From: JAMLJG01 sp035327585
GTDB taxonomy: Bacteria; Verrucomicrobiota; Kiritimatiellia; CAIVKH01
DNA: 64,000 nt
Assembly (NCBI GenBank): GCA_035327585.1
Contig: DAOLDD010000011.1
Location: 36,697-100,696 of the forward strand
Reading direction: 5' to 3'
In this document: one piece after another, positions 19,219 to 28,564 of the stretch
How the letters are laid out: every line of letters starts with the position of its first letter
How positions within the stretch are numbered: the first letter of the stretch is position 1
The notes under the pieces: model-generated
What the model saw: the letters and a program-made list of their open reading frames with translations, nothing else
Databases searched by the model: none
Told to the model about the DNA's origin: nothing
Program-made: the position numbers and the translations under genes

Positions 19219-20349
19219 TTGCGGCGGGCCGCCGATGTCGCGGGCGAAGGAGACGTAGAGGGGACCTTTCTGCTGTAGCGGGATGGTGATGGTGCGGCGG
19301 CCGAGGGGTACGCCGCTGCTGTTCTTGAAGACGATGGTATAGTCTTTCAGCCCGGGCGGGCAGGGGACGCGCGCAACGTGCAGATGGCGTGGCAGGGTTG
19401 CCCAGTAGCGGGTGTCCGGCTTTTCAAGAAGGCCGATCAGGACGAAGCGTACCAGCTCACCGAGCAGTTCATTGTCCTTTTCAATCTGGTACGCCACGGT
19501 TTCCTTCACCGCGATGCGGGTCACGGTTTTGACGACCTGCCGGGCCATGTCCTTCTGGTGGGAGGTGAAGGCGAGTTCCGCCGTGTCGGAAAGTTCATAC
19601 GAGCGGCCCAGCAACTGGTCGCCCTCGTAGAGTTCGGCGTAATGCCCGCCATCGGACAGGCGGGCGTTGTCGGCGCGCGGGGCACGGCCCATGAGGACAA
19701 AGACGAGCAGTTCATTCGAGCCCGCGGCGTTTGCCTTGTCGCCGAGGCGCCCGGTTTGCGGATCAATCTTCGCATTCGGTGCGAGCTCGCCCGCCTTGCG
19801 ATATTGCAGTTGTGCGTTCGAGGTGTCGCCGATGAGTTCCAGGCAGGCCCCCGCGAGGTAGCGCGAGTAGGCGTCGTCCGGATAATCGCCCAGCACTTCG
19901 GGGTCGAGCGATTGCAGGAGGCGGCGCGCCTCGACGGCGGCGTTCTCCCAAAGGCCCTGGCCGAGATGCGCCTTGGCGGTGAACGAGTGCAGCAGGGTGC
20001 GCTCGTAGGGGAAGCCGCGGAAGTCCTTGACCGTGTCATTGACGACCATCGACGCGCCGCCGCGCGAAACGCTGTAGGTTTCGAGTTCCGTGAGGCGGTC
20101 ATAGGCGGTGATAAAGTCGCGCGCGCTGGCCTCGTAGTCGCCGAGGAAGAGCCGCACCATGCCGCGCTCCATGAAGAAGAGCACCCGGTCGTTCGCGGGC
20201 GGCTTGCGGTCCAGCGACCGGTTCGCCTGGTCGAAGCGCCCTTGATAAAATTCAGTTCGCGCGGAATTCAGGGCCTGGGTGGCGCACCCCGCGAGCAGCA
20301 GCAGCGCCACCCCGCCGGCCACGTTACGGACGGCGGCCCTGCGGTTCAT
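19210..20349 (-). CDS. TPR-containing lipoprotein
   Basis: A 379-residue protein with a lipoprotein signal peptide ending in LLLLAGC (lipid-anchored Cys at about residue 22), then TPR-like helical repeats through about residue 210 (FYQGRFDQANRSLDR, GMVRLFLGDYEASARDFITAYDRL), and a mixed C-terminal domain. It follows the LpoB-like gene with a one-base gap, so the two are cotranscribed. Large TPR lipoproteins of the COG3014 type are known to accompany LpoB-like genes. It probably acts at the outer membrane; its exact role is unknown. Confidence 0.7.
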   Translation of the reverse strand: MNRRAAVRNVAGGVALLLLAGCATQALNSARTEFYQGRFDQANRSLDRKPPANDRVLFFMERGMVRLFLGDYEASARDFITAYDRLTELETYSVSRGGASMVVNDTVKDFRGFPYERTLLHSFTAKAHLGQGLWENAAVEARRLLQSLDPEVLGDYPDDAYSRYLAGACLELIGDTSNAQLQYRKAGELAPNAKIDPQTGRLGDKANAAGSNELLVFVLMGRAPRADNARLSDGGHYAELYEGDQLLGRSYELSDTAELAFTSHQKDMARQVVKTVTRIAVKETVAYQIEKDNELLGELVRFVLIGLLEKPDTRYWATLPRHLHVARVPCPPGLKDYTIVFKNSSGVPLGRRTITIPLQQKGPLYVSFARDIGGPPQLP

Positions 20350-20350
20350 C

Positions 20351-20962
20351 CTACCACCCGATGAGGGGCTGGCGTTCCTGGCGCGCGAATTCGGACTGCG
20401 TCGTCCACGCGATCAGACCCGTCTGGAGGTCGGTGACCTCGACGGTGAGCTGGTAATAGCGCTCGCGGGTCTTGCTCACGCGCACCTGGCGCGGCGTGCG
20501 CTGCGTCATTTCCACGATCGAGCCCGTGAACATGTAGCGCGCGGCCGCCTGCTGGCCGATTTCAACCGCCGTGCCGGGCGTGACGTTCGCGGCCTGGTAA
20601 CCCTGCTCGTTCGCGAGATCGGCACGTCTCTCCACGTTGACGAACTGGACGCGGCCGGAATTGATCAGTTTCGTGCGCATCGTGTCGGTGAGCGCCTTGG
20701 TGTCGAGGTACTCGCTGGTGCGATTTTCAACGCCCTTGATCGCCACGGTGGGCGTATCCGCCTGACGGCCCATGAAGGGGCTGCCGAGGAACTGTTCGAC
20801 GACTTCCGTGGAAATCGCGCGAAGGTCACGGAAATCGAATTGCGCCCGCATCGGGTCGCTCTTCTCGATGTCCACCGTGCTGACCTTGGAACGGAAGGCC
20901 GCGCAGCCGCTGCCGCCTAACATCAACGCTCCAAGCCCAATGGCGATCCAAAGACGATTCAT
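20351..20962 (-). CDS. LpoB-like penicillin-binding-protein activator lipoprotein
   Basis: A 203-residue lipoprotein with lipobox LGGSGC (Cys at 19) and an LpoB/CsgG-like fold: FDFRDLRAISTEVVEQFLGSPF, PTVAIKGVENRTSEYLDTKAL, then RYMFTGSIVEMTQRTP and a C-terminal VTDLQTGLIAW. LpoB reaches from the outer membrane to stimulate the class A penicillin-binding protein PBP1B in enterobacteria; in this lineage the target is assumed, not shown. A good ribosome-binding site (AAGGAG, six bases from ATG) sets the start. Confidence 0.82.
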   Translation of the reverse strand: MNRLWIAIGLGALMLGGSGCAAFRSKVSTVDIEKSDPMRAQFDFRDLRAISTEVVEQFLGSPFMGRQADTPTVAIKGVENRTSEYLDTKALTDTMRTKLINSGRVQFVNVERRADLANEQGYQAANVTPGTAVEIGQQAAARYMFTGSIVEMTQRTPRQVRVSKTRERYYQLTVEVTDLQTGLIAWTTQSEFARQERQPLIGW

Positions 20963-21299
20963 GACGATACTCCTTCTGATATGCGCTCATTCTTACCCGC
21001 TTGCAGTCCCCCGCGCAAGCGCCGGCGCGGCGGTCATCAGGATAGACGCCGTGTCGCCGGATATATTCATCCATTCCATCACCAATGGCCGCAGTCGCTC
21101 CTTCCCGATTATAAAACCGCGAATTTGCGCGAATAGAGAGATGATCCCTCTTCCAATTCGCGCAATTGGCGTAATTCGCGGTTTCAATTTCGCCCCACCG
21201 TGCGCTTCCGCCTTCGCTAAAGCTTCGGCGGACATGCCGTGGTGAAATCCTGCTTAAGCCCGCTTCGCCCCGATGGGCGCTCCGTGGTAGTGTGTGCGC
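20963..21299. other. Gene-free stretch with inverted CGCGAATT word repeat
   Basis: There is no credible gene in 337 bases. A perfect inverted pair, AAACCGCGAATT (21114-21125) and AATTCGCGGTTT (21173-21184), with inner GCGCGAAT/ATTCGCGC, follows the same design as the CCACGGAT repeats. Promoters for the lipoprotein operon and for rsmD should lie here but are not recognisable. Confidence 0.65.
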
Positions 21300-21863
21300 A
21301 TGCGAATCACGGGTGGAGAACTGGGTGGACGGCGGCTGACGGTGCCGGCGGGCGTGCGACCCACGCAGGACAAGGTGCGGCAGGCGATCTTTTCGGCGCT
21401 CGGCGAACGCGTGGTCGGCGCGACGGTGTTGGATTTGTTCGCGGGCACGGGCGCGCTCGGGCTGGAGGCGGCGAGCCGCGGGGCCGCGTCCGTATGCTGG
21501 GTGGAGGCGAATTCGCGCACGGCCGCGCTGCTGCGCGCCACGGCGCAGGCGCTGTGCCCGGACGTGGGGCGAGTGGTGCAGGCGGACGCGCTGACGTGGC
21601 TGAAGCGTGCCGCGGGAACCGCCGCGTTTACGTTGATTTTCGCGGACCCGCCGTACGACCAGGCGGGTGAGCAGCGCTGGCTGGAAAAGACCTTGCCCCT
21701 GCTGGAGTCCGGTTCTATCGTCACGCCCCGTGGAGTGCTGGTGTTTGAAATGAGCGCCGCGGAAGCGCCGGTGTCCCGTCCGGGTTGGAACCTGGCGTGG
21801 AACCGGACATACGGCGACACCCGCGTGTGCATGTATCAGCACGAAACAGGAGCAGCGTCATGA
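21300..21863 (+). CDS. rsmD: 16S rRNA (guanine-966-N2)-methyltransferase
   Basis: A 187-residue RsmD-family methyltransferase. MRITGGELGGRRL is the family start, DLFAGTGALGLEAASRGA the SAM-binding loop, and DPPYD the catalytic motif for N2-guanine methylation. The ATG at 21300 is preferred to a GTG two codons up. It is coupled to coaD by an ATGA overlap, a common rsmD-coaD arrangement. Confidence 0.93.
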   Translation: MRITGGELGGRRLTVPAGVRPTQDKVRQAIFSALGERVVGATVLDLFAGTGALGLEAASRGAASVCWVEANSRTAALLRATAQALCPDVGRVVQADALTWLKRAAGTAAFTLIFADPPYDQAGEQRWLEKTLPLLESGSIVTPRGVLVFEMSAAEAPVSRPGWNLAWNRTYGDTRVCMYQHETGAAS

Positions 21864-22348
21864 AACGGATCGCCATTTATCCCGGCACGTTCGATCCCGT
21901 CACACTGGGCCACCTGGATGTGATTCGCCGCGCGGCGAAGGTGTTCGATCACCTGGTCGTGGCGGTGGCCGAGGCGAGTCGCAAGAGAACGTGGTTTGAC
22001 GTGGAGGATCGCCTGCGCCTCGTGCAGTCCGCGACACGCGGCATGCGCAACGTTTCCGTTGAATCGTTCTCGGGCTTGCTCATGAGCTACGTGCGCCGCC
22101 GCGGAAGTCAGACGGTTGTGCGCGGGTTGCGCGCATTCACGGATTTTGAATACGAGTTCCAGATGGCCCTGACGAATCGGAAATTGTCGCCGGATATTGA
22201 AACGGTTTTTCTCATGACCTCGGAGTCCCACAGCTACATCAGCTCCACGATGGTGCGCGAAGTCTCCGAACTCGGCGGCGACACCTCGACCCTCGTCCCG
22301 CCTGCCGTACAGCGGGCGCTGCTGAAGAAACGGGCGGGGGAGCAGTAG
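21860..22348 (+). CDS. coaD: Phosphopantetheine adenylyltransferase
   Basis: A 162-residue CoaD, the fourth step of coenzyme A synthesis. It shows the nucleotidyltransferase motifs YPGTFDPVTLGHLDVI and SSTMVRE, and RGLRAFTDFEYEFQMA in between. Its ATG overlaps the rsmD stop, and AGGAG lies seven bases upstream. The longer open frame further up is only the rsmD shadow. coaX, another CoA gene, occurs at 49.1 kb. Confidence 0.96.
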   Translation: MKRIAIYPGTFDPVTLGHLDVIRRAAKVFDHLVVAVAEASRKRTWFDVEDRLRLVQSATRGMRNVSVESFSGLLMSYVRRRGSQTVVRGLRAFTDFEYEFQMALTNRKLSPDIETVFLMTSESHSYISSTMVREVSELGGDTSTLVPPAVQRALLKKRAGEQ

Positions 22349-22391
22349 AACGGAAAACGGAAGACGGAAGACGGAAAACGGAAGAGCGCGA
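22349..22391. repeat. ACGGAAGACGGAAA short word repeat
   Basis: Four or five tandem copies of a degenerate 7-8-base word (ACGGAAr) fill the 43 bases between coaD and the DUF177 gene. Confidence 0.7.
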
Positions 22392-22853
22392 ATGATTATT
22401 GAACTGCCAAAGTTGCGTCAGGAGGGCGAATGGTTTGAAGGGGAGGAGCCGGCGGCATTGCTGGATTTGGGCGGCGACCATTCCCTGCAATTGTCCGAGC
22501 CGATTCGCTACCGCTTGTTTGTGCAGGCGGTTTCCGACCAGCTGGTCGTAAAGGGAGAGCTGGAACTGGCGCTGCGCATTCAGTGCGCCCGATGCACCGA
22601 ATTTTACTCGACAACCATTGAAGAATCCTCATTCTTACGCGCTTACGAAATTTCGGGAACGACCGAGACGGTGGATGTTACGCCGGATATCCGTGAGGAT
22701 ATCCTGCTGCAATTGCCTCACTTTCCCGTGTGTTCGCCGGACTGCAAGGGCCTGTGCGCGCAGTGCGGAACTAACTTGAATCACGGGAGTTGCAGTTGCC
22801 GGCCGCCTGACGATCATCGTTGGAGCGCGCTGGATAACGTCAAGCTCGGTTAG
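22392..22853 (+). CDS. DUF177 (YceD) family protein
   Basis: A 153-residue YceD/DUF177 protein. Four clustered cysteines (CARC near residue 69, and CSPDCKGLCAQCG near 115-127) match the family, which is linked to 23S rRNA metabolism in plants and bacteria. It precedes rpmF and plsX exactly as in many bacteria, opening the fatty-acid operon. The start lies just after a word repeat; no ribosome-binding site is evident. Confidence 0.88.
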   Translation: MIIELPKLRQEGEWFEGEEPAALLDLGGDHSLQLSEPIRYRLFVQAVSDQLVVKGELELALRIQCARCTEFYSTTIEESSFLRAYEISGTTETVDVTPDIREDILLQLPHFPVCSPDCKGLCAQCGTNLNHGSCSCRPPDDHRWSALDNVKLG

Positions 22854-22893
22854 GCGGACCGGTAGGCCGGTTCGGAACCGAAAAGGAGAGACC

Positions 22894-23079
22894 ATGGGTG
22901 TCCCCAAAAGAAAAACGTCAAAAATGAAACGTCGCCAGCGCCAAGCTTCGCATCGCAAGCCGATGTCCGGCGCCTCGCGTGATGCCAAAACCGGTTCCTG
23001 GCACCAGCCGCACCGTGTCGATCCCGAAACGGGGATGTACCGCGGACGCCAGGTGATCATGGTTTCCGCCGACGAATAA
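22894..23079 (+). CDS. rpmF: Ribosomal protein bL32
   Basis: A 61-residue bL32 beginning MGVPKRKTSKMKRRQRQ. It has no cysteine at all, so it is the zinc-free form. Ribosome-binding site AAAGGAGAG stands just upstream. It lies between the DUF177 gene and plsX, the standard order. Confidence 0.96.
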   Translation: MGVPKRKTSKMKRRQRQASHRKPMSGASRDAKTGSWHQPHRVDPETGMYRGRQVIMVSADE

Positions 23080-23121
23080 CCGGCGCCCGTTCGCGCCATT
23101 GCGCGCGGGCATTGGAACCGT

Positions 23122-24147
23122 ATGCGTGTAGCAGTTGATGCGATGGGTGGGGATTTCGCCCCGGCGGCGCTGGTCGAAGGAGCCGTGCGGGCCGCTCGCG
23201 AATTGTCCTCCGTAACAAAGGTGATTCTCGTGGGGGATGAGGCCCGGTTGAAAGCCGAGCTGGCCCGCCACGGGGCAACACCGGCCAAAATCAGCATCCA
23301 CCATTGCACCGAGGTGGTCGAAATGGGCGAAAGCCCGGCGACCGCGGTGCGCCGCAAGCGTGATTCCTCGATCAACCGGGCCGTCGACCTCGTCAAAGAA
23401 GGCCAGGCGGACGCGATTTTCTCGGCGGGCAGCACGGGTGCCCAGGTCGCCTCGAGCCAGCTCAAGTTGCGCACGCTGGCAGGCGTCCAGCGTCCGGCCA
23501 TCGCCACGGTCTTTCCCTCCCCGACGAAACCTTTCGTCCTGCTCGACGCGGGCGCCAACACGGATTGCACGCCGGAGATGATGTTGCAGTTTGCCGTGAT
23601 GGGCATGGTCTACTCGCGCGAAATTCTCAAGACGCCCAATCCGCGCATCGGTCTCATGAGCATCGGCGAGGAAGACGCGAAGGGCAATGCCACGACCAAG
23701 GAGACCTTCGGCCTCCTGGAGCGCTCCGGCCTCAACTTCGCGGGCAACATCGAGGGACACGACCTGTTTGAAGGCGAAGTCGATGTGGTGGTCTGCGATG
23801 GTTTCGTCGGGAACGTCGTGTTGAAGACCAGCGAAAGCGTCGCCCACGCGGTCGGCGTCTGGCTCAAACAGGAATTCAAGGCGAACCTGATTCGCATTTT
23901 CGGCGCGATCTGCCTGCGCGGCGCCCTGATCAGTTTGAAACGAAGGCTGGATCCGTCGCAATACGGCGGCGCCCCGTTGCTCGGGGTCAACGGCCTCAGC
24001 ATCATCGGCCACGGTTCGTCCAACGCGACTTCGGTGTATAACGGCATTCGCACGTCGGCGGAGGCCGTGAAGCAGGACATCAACCACATGATCATCGACG
24101 AACTCGGCAAGGTCCGCGCGCGTCTGAGCGCGCCCGGGGCCGGCTGA
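23122..24147 (+). CDS. plsX: Phosphate acyltransferase
   Basis: A 341-residue PlsX that makes acyl-phosphate from acyl-ACP for phospholipid synthesis. Family segments include VDAMGGDFAP at the N-terminus, FSAGSTGA, LLDAGANTDCTPEMM and a C-terminal YGGAPLLGVNGLSIIGHGSS. Length is standard. It sits between rpmF and fabH. Confidence 0.96.
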   Translation: MRVAVDAMGGDFAPAALVEGAVRAARELSSVTKVILVGDEARLKAELARHGATPAKISIHHCTEVVEMGESPATAVRRKRDSSINRAVDLVKEGQADAIFSAGSTGAQVASSQLKLRTLAGVQRPAIATVFPSPTKPFVLLDAGANTDCTPEMMLQFAVMGMVYSREILKTPNPRIGLMSIGEEDAKGNATTKETFGLLERSGLNFAGNIEGHDLFEGEVDVVVCDGFVGNVVLKTSESVAHAVGVWLKQEFKANLIRIFGAICLRGALISLKRRLDPSQYGGAPLLGVNGLSIIGHGSSNATSVYNGIRTSAEAVKQDINHMIIDELGKVRARLSAPGAG

Positions 24148-24168
24148 GCAATTCAAGGAATCGTCGCC

Positions 24169-25185
24169 GTGAATGCTGCAGCATCTTCCTCCACATTCCC
24201 CGGTATCCCGCAGGCCTGCATTGTCGCGACCGGCTCATACGTGCCGCAACGCGTGCTGACCAACGCGGAGCTTGAAAAAATGGTGGATACGACGGACGAG
24301 TGGATCGTCACCCGCACCGGCATCAAGGAGCGGCACATTGCCGCGCCGGACGAGGCGACATCCGACATGGGCGCCGAAGCCGCCCGCCGCGCGCTGGCGA
24401 ATGCCGGTATTTCCGCTGAGGATGTGGACATCATCATCGTCGCCACCATCACGCCGGACATGGGATTTCCGAACACCGCCTGTTTCATCCAGGCGAAGAT
24501 CGGCGCGAAGAACGCGTTCTGTTTCGACATCGAGGCCGCCTGCTCGGGCTTCGTCTATGGCCTCGACCTCGCGCGCCAGTACATTGGCACGGGCTCCGCG
24601 AAAACCGTGCTCGTGGTCGGCGCGGAAAAAATTTCCTGCATCACGGACTGGAAGGACCGCTCCCTTTGTGTCCTGTTTGGCGATGGCGCGGGCGCCGCGG
24701 TGGTGCAATCCCTGCCCGGACGCAAAGGCGTTCTCGCGTCCGTCATGCGTTCCGACGGACGCCTCTCCGACCTGCTCAAGCTGCCCGGCGGCGGAAGTCG
24801 GCATCCGGCGACGCCCGAAACGCTGGCCGCGGGGCTGCACTTCATGAAGATGGACGGGCGCGATGTCTTCAAGCATGCCGTGACGTGCATGACCGACGTC
24901 GCGCGCAAGGCGTTGGAGAAGGCGGGCCTTACCGTCGATGACATGGATCTCATCATCCCGCACCAGGCGAACCAGCGCATCGTGAGCGCGATCGGCGAGC
25001 GGTTGGGGGGTGCGCCCGAAAAGTACTACGTTAACCTGGACCGTTTCGGCAACACGTCGGCCGCATCCATCATTCTGGCCTTGGACGAGGCGTCCCGCCT
25101 TGGCCGGCTCAAGCGCGGGGACCGCGTGCTGCTGGTCGCCTTTGGCGGCGGCTTCACCTGGGGCGCAACCGTTTTGGAGTGGTGA
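24169..25185 (+). CDS. fabH: 3-oxoacyl-ACP synthase III
   Basis: A 338-residue FabH that starts fatty-acid synthesis by condensing acetyl-CoA with malonyl-ACP. Catalytic triad: Cys in EAACSGFVYG, His in HQANQRI, Asn in FGNTSAAS. It uses a GTG start at 24169, 21 bases after plsX. Its TGA overlaps the fabD ATG. Confidence 0.96.
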   Translation: MNAAASSSTFPGIPQACIVATGSYVPQRVLTNAELEKMVDTTDEWIVTRTGIKERHIAAPDEATSDMGAEAARRALANAGISAEDVDIIIVATITPDMGFPNTACFIQAKIGAKNAFCFDIEAACSGFVYGLDLARQYIGTGSAKTVLVVGAEKISCITDWKDRSLCVLFGDGAGAAVVQSLPGRKGVLASVMRSDGRLSDLLKLPGGGSRHPATPETLAAGLHFMKMDGRDVFKHAVTCMTDVARKALEKAGLTVDDMDLIIPHQANQRIVSAIGERLGGAPEKYYVNLDRFGNTSAASIILALDEASRLGRLKRGDRVLLVAFGGGFTWGATVLEW

Positions 25186-26093
25186 TGAATACTGCACTTC
25201 TATTCCCGGGACAGGGCGCCCAGTTTGTCGGCATGGGCGGCGAACTGGCGGCGCATAATCCGGCCTGCCGCGCGCTGTACGATCGCGCGGCGGCGGTGCT
25301 TGGCTATGACCTCGCGGACATTTCCTTCAACGGTCCCCTTGAAAAGCTGACCATTTCGGCCCATGCCCAGCCCGCGATATTCGTGCACAGCGTCGCCGCG
25401 TGGACCGCGTGGAAGGAGCGGCACCCGGACTGGACGTTCGATTGCGCCGCCGGTCTGAGTTCCGGCGAGTGGACCGCCCTGCATCTCGCGGGTGTCGTCG
25501 GCTTCGAGGACACGCTGCGCATTTTGGAAGCGCGCGGCCGCTATATGACCGAGGCCTGCAATGAGCGCCCGGGTGGCATGTTCACCATTATCGGCGCGGC
25601 CCCGGAGCTGCTCGAAAAAATTTGCGCTGAAACGGGCCTCGAGCAGGCGAACCTCAACTCCGCGGAACAGACGGTATTGAGCGGGCCGAAAGAGGCCGTC
25701 GACAAGGCCGAGGCGCTCGCGAAGGAACTCGGCATCCGCAAGGCCATCCGCCTGAATGTCGCCGGTGCGTTCCACTCCACGTTGATGCGGCCCGCCGCCG
25801 TCAAGTTGGAGGCCGAACTGGGCCGGATTGCGTTCAATGCCCCGGACTTCCCGGTCATCTCCAACGTCACCGCCGCACCCCATGGCGGGCCGGATGCGAT
25901 CAAGCGCCTCATGGTCGAGCAAGTGTACTCCTCCGTCCGTTGGTACCAGGGGATTGAGTGGATGAAGGGGCAGGGGGTCGCCAGCTATCTGGAGTGCGGC
26001 CCCGGCAAAGTGCTGTCCGGGCTGGTCAAACGGATTGACAAGGGGGCGCGCATCCATAGCATACAGGACCTTTCAGGATTGGCAGTGACCTGA
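25185..26093 (+). CDS. fabD: Malonyl-CoA:ACP transacylase
   Basis: A 302-residue FabD. It begins MNTALLFPGQGAQFVGMG; the nucleophile elbow is written GLSSGEW rather than the usual GHSLGE, keeping the Ser, and the His lies in the AFHSTLM motif. It loads malonyl groups on ACP. ATG overlaps the fabH stop; two GTGs directly in front are less likely. Confidence 0.94.
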   Translation: MNTALLFPGQGAQFVGMGGELAAHNPACRALYDRAAAVLGYDLADISFNGPLEKLTISAHAQPAIFVHSVAAWTAWKERHPDWTFDCAAGLSSGEWTALHLAGVVGFEDTLRILEARGRYMTEACNERPGGMFTIIGAAPELLEKICAETGLEQANLNSAEQTVLSGPKEAVDKAEALAKELGIRKAIRLNVAGAFHSTLMRPAAVKLEAELGRIAFNAPDFPVISNVTAAPHGGPDAIKRLMVEQVYSSVRWYQGIEWMKGQGVASYLECGPGKVLSGLVKRIDKGARIHSIQDLSGLAVT

Positions 26094-26146
26094 ACCGGGC
26101 AGTATCCGCGCTGGGGGGCAGCCGGATCGAATATCGACGAATGCTC

Positions 26147-26890
26147 ATGGCTACATTGGACGGAAAAATCGCGATTGTTACCGGCGCCAGCGGCGGAATT
26201 GGCCGCGCGGTCGCCGTACGCCTCGCCGCGGACGGCGCGGATGTCGCCTGTTTTGGCCAGAGCGCCGACCGTCTCAAGGACACGGCGGACGCCATTGCCC
26301 AGTTGGGCCGGCGGGTCAGCGTTCATCAGGTCGACTCCCGGAGTCCCGAGGCCATCGCCGCCGCGGTCGGTGAGGTGGAAAAAGCCTGGGGCCGGATAGA
26401 TATTCTCGTGAACAATGCCGGCATCACCAAGGACGGCCTGCTTATCCGCATGTCCGCGTCCGATTGGGACGACGTAATGGCCGTCAACCTGCGCAGCACG
26501 TTCCTGTTCACCAAGGCGGCGGCGCGTCTGATGATGAAGCAGCGCGCCGGCGCCATCGTGAACATTTCCTCGATCATCGGATTGATTGGCAATCCGGGGC
26601 AGGCGAACTACGCGGCCTCAAAAGCGGGCATCATCGCGTTTACGAAGAGCATCGCGAAGGAACTCGCCTCGCGAAATGTCCGCGCCAACGCGGTGGCGCC
26701 GGGTTTCATCACCACGCGGATGACCGGAGAATTGAACGAAGAGTTGCAAAAGAAGATGCTGGAGATCATCCCGCTTGGCCGATACGGTAGGCCGGAAGAT
26801 GTTGCGGCGACCGTATCGTTCCTTTCCGGGGACGATGCGGCCTATATCACCGGCCAGGTGATCCAAGTTTGCGGTGGAATGGTAATGTGA
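26147..26890 (+). CDS. fabG: 3-oxoacyl-ACP reductase
   Basis: A 247-residue short-chain dehydrogenase: NADP loop TGASGGIGRAV, NNAG, catalytic Ser in NISSIIG and YxxxK as YAASK. It reduces 3-oxoacyl-ACP in the elongation cycle. I chose MATLDGKIAIVTG; an ATG two codons before is an equal option. Confidence 0.95.
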   Translation: MATLDGKIAIVTGASGGIGRAVAVRLAADGADVACFGQSADRLKDTADAIAQLGRRVSVHQVDSRSPEAIAAAVGEVEKAWGRIDILVNNAGITKDGLLIRMSASDWDDVMAVNLRSTFLFTKAAARLMMKQRAGAIVNISSIIGLIGNPGQANYAASKAGIIAFTKSIAKELASRNVRANAVAPGFITTRMTGELNEELQKKMLEIIPLGRYGRPEDVAATVSFLSGDDAAYITGQVIQVCGGMVM

Positions 26891-26911
26891 ACAAGACGAA
26901 GGAGAATGACC

Positions 26912-27154
26912 ATGGCGCTGGAAGATAAAGTCAAAGAAATCATCGTGGAACAGTTGGGCGTGAATGCCGAACAGGTAACGTCCGAAGCGTCCTTCATCGA
27001 CGACCTCGGCGCCGATTCCCTCGACACCGTCGAGTTGGTGATGGCGTTCGAAGAAGAGTTCGGCGCTGAAATCCCGGACGAAGACGCCGAGAAGTTGACG
27101 ACGGTCGGCGCCGTGGTCAGCTATCTCAAGGAAAAAGGTTTCGGCGAGAAGTAA
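26912..27154 (+). CDS. acpP: Acyl carrier protein
   Basis: An 80-residue acidic ACP with the phosphopantetheine site DSLD (GADSLDTVELVMAFEEEF). The AAGGAG placed seven bases ahead selects the ATG at 26912 (MALEDKVKEII). It lies between fabG and fabF; a hairpin follows it and may allow higher acpP expression than fabF. Confidence 0.97.
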   Translation: MALEDKVKEIIVEQLGVNAEQVTSEASFIDDLGADSLDTVELVMAFEEEFGAEIPDEDAEKLTTVGAVVSYLKEKGFGEK

Positions 27155-27183
27155 GCTGTCGGGTCTTTCGGGACCTGTGCGCG

Positions 27184-27210
27184 GAGCCGCGCCCCCGGGC
27201 GCGGCTCTTT
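27184..27210 (+). terminator. Hairpin between acpP and fabF
   Basis: Ten-base-pair stem GAGCCGCGCC/GGCGCGGCTC with a CCCG loop followed by a short TTT. The T-run is weak, so it may be a partial terminator or an RNA-stability element rather than a full stop. Confidence 0.55.
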
Positions 27211-27226
27211 CCGCGGGGGAATCATC

Positions 27227-28471
27227 ATGAGCCGTCGTCGCGTAGCCGTTACTGGCCTCGGCGTGGTGTCGCCGCTGGGCAGCGATCTCAACCTCTTTCT
27301 CGAGCGGTTGATCGCTGGCCAGTCCGGCATCCGCAAGGTGCAAGCATTCGATGTGTCCGCCTATACCTCGCAAATCGCGGGGGAAGTGGTGGAATTCGAC
27401 ATCGACCGCTATGTCCATAAGAAGGAACAGCGACGCATGGACCCCTTCTGCCACTATGGCATTGGGGCGACCAAGATGGCGGTGGCGAATTCGGGAATCG
27501 ATTTCTCGAAGGAGGATCCGACCCGGTGCGGGGCCCTGCTCGGCACCGGCATCGGTGGACTCCAGATTTTGCAGGACCAAATGCGCGTGCTGGAGGCCAG
27601 GGGCCCGTCGCGCTTTTCCCCCTTCATGATTCCCCAGATGATCACCAACATCCTCGCGGGATACGTGGCGATTGAATACGGCCTGCAGGGGCCCAATTAT
27701 TGCATCACCTCCGCCTGCGCGACAGCGACCCACTGCCTGGGCGAGTCGATGCGGCTCATCCGCGAGGGCGAAGCCGACGTGATGGTCGCCGGCGGTGCGG
27801 AAGGCTCGGTCTGTGAACTGGGCATTGGCGGCTTCTGCGCCATGCGCGCGTTGAGCACGCGGAACGACGATCCCACCCGGGCCTCCCGTCCCTTCGACCG
27901 CGGACGCGACGGCTTCGTCATTGCCGAAGGCGCGGGCGTGCTGGTTCTTGAGGATATGGACCGCGCGAAGGCACGCGGCGCCCATATTTATTGCGAGTTG
28001 GCCGGCTACGGCCGCACCTGCGATGCCTACCACATCACCGCGCCGCACGAGAACGGCGCCGGCGCTGCGCGCGCGATGACCCACGCGATGGCCGATGCCC
28101 GCATTGCGCCGGAGGACATCACCTACGTCAACCCGCACGCGACGAGCACCCAATTGGGCGACTTGTGCGAGATCCAGGCCGTAAAGACCGCATTCGGTCC
28201 TGATTTGGCGCGCAAACTCGTGTTGAGCGCGACGAAGTCAATGATCGGCCATGGCCTTGGCGCCGCGGGCGGTTTGGAGTCGGTCGCGCTGGCGTTGATG
28301 ATGCAAAAGGGTGTGGTGCATCCGACGATCAACCTGGACGACCCCGACGAAGGGTGCGATTTGGATTTCGTACCGCATCAGGCGCGCGAATTGAAGATAA
28401 AGGCGGCGCTCAAGAATTCGTTCGGCTTCGGCGGTCACAACGCCACGTTGTGTTTTACGGCCGTGTCCTGA
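27227..28471 (+). CDS. fabF: 3-oxoacyl-ACP synthase II
   Basis: A 414-residue FabF elongating condensing enzyme: VAVTGLGVVSPLGS start, active Cys in TSACATATH, and the two His in NPHATST and MIGHGLGAAGG. It ends the fatty-acid operon. No fabZ, fabA or enoyl reductase lies in the window. Confidence 0.96.
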   Translation: MSRRRVAVTGLGVVSPLGSDLNLFLERLIAGQSGIRKVQAFDVSAYTSQIAGEVVEFDIDRYVHKKEQRRMDPFCHYGIGATKMAVANSGIDFSKEDPTRCGALLGTGIGGLQILQDQMRVLEARGPSRFSPFMIPQMITNILAGYVAIEYGLQGPNYCITSACATATHCLGESMRLIREGEADVMVAGGAEGSVCELGIGGFCAMRALSTRNDDPTRASRPFDRGRDGFVIAEGAGVLVLEDMDRAKARGAHIYCELAGYGRTCDAYHITAPHENGAGAARAMTHAMADARIAPEDITYVNPHATSTQLGDLCEIQAVKTAFGPDLARKLVLSATKSMIGHGLGAAGGLESVALALMMQKGVVHPTINLDDPDEGCDLDFVPHQARELKIKAALKNSFGFGGHNATLCFTAVS

Positions 28472-28564
28472 CGCCGTACCGTCGGCTCGCCCTGACGTAA
28501 TGCATCCATTCTTTCATTTGGCCTTTTCATTTCATGCCCACCGGTGCCCTCCCGGGAGGCGTCC

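Noticed and set aside
21239..21670. 143-codon plus-strand frame overlapping rsmD
   Set aside because: Out-of-frame shadow of rsmD with no recognisable features.
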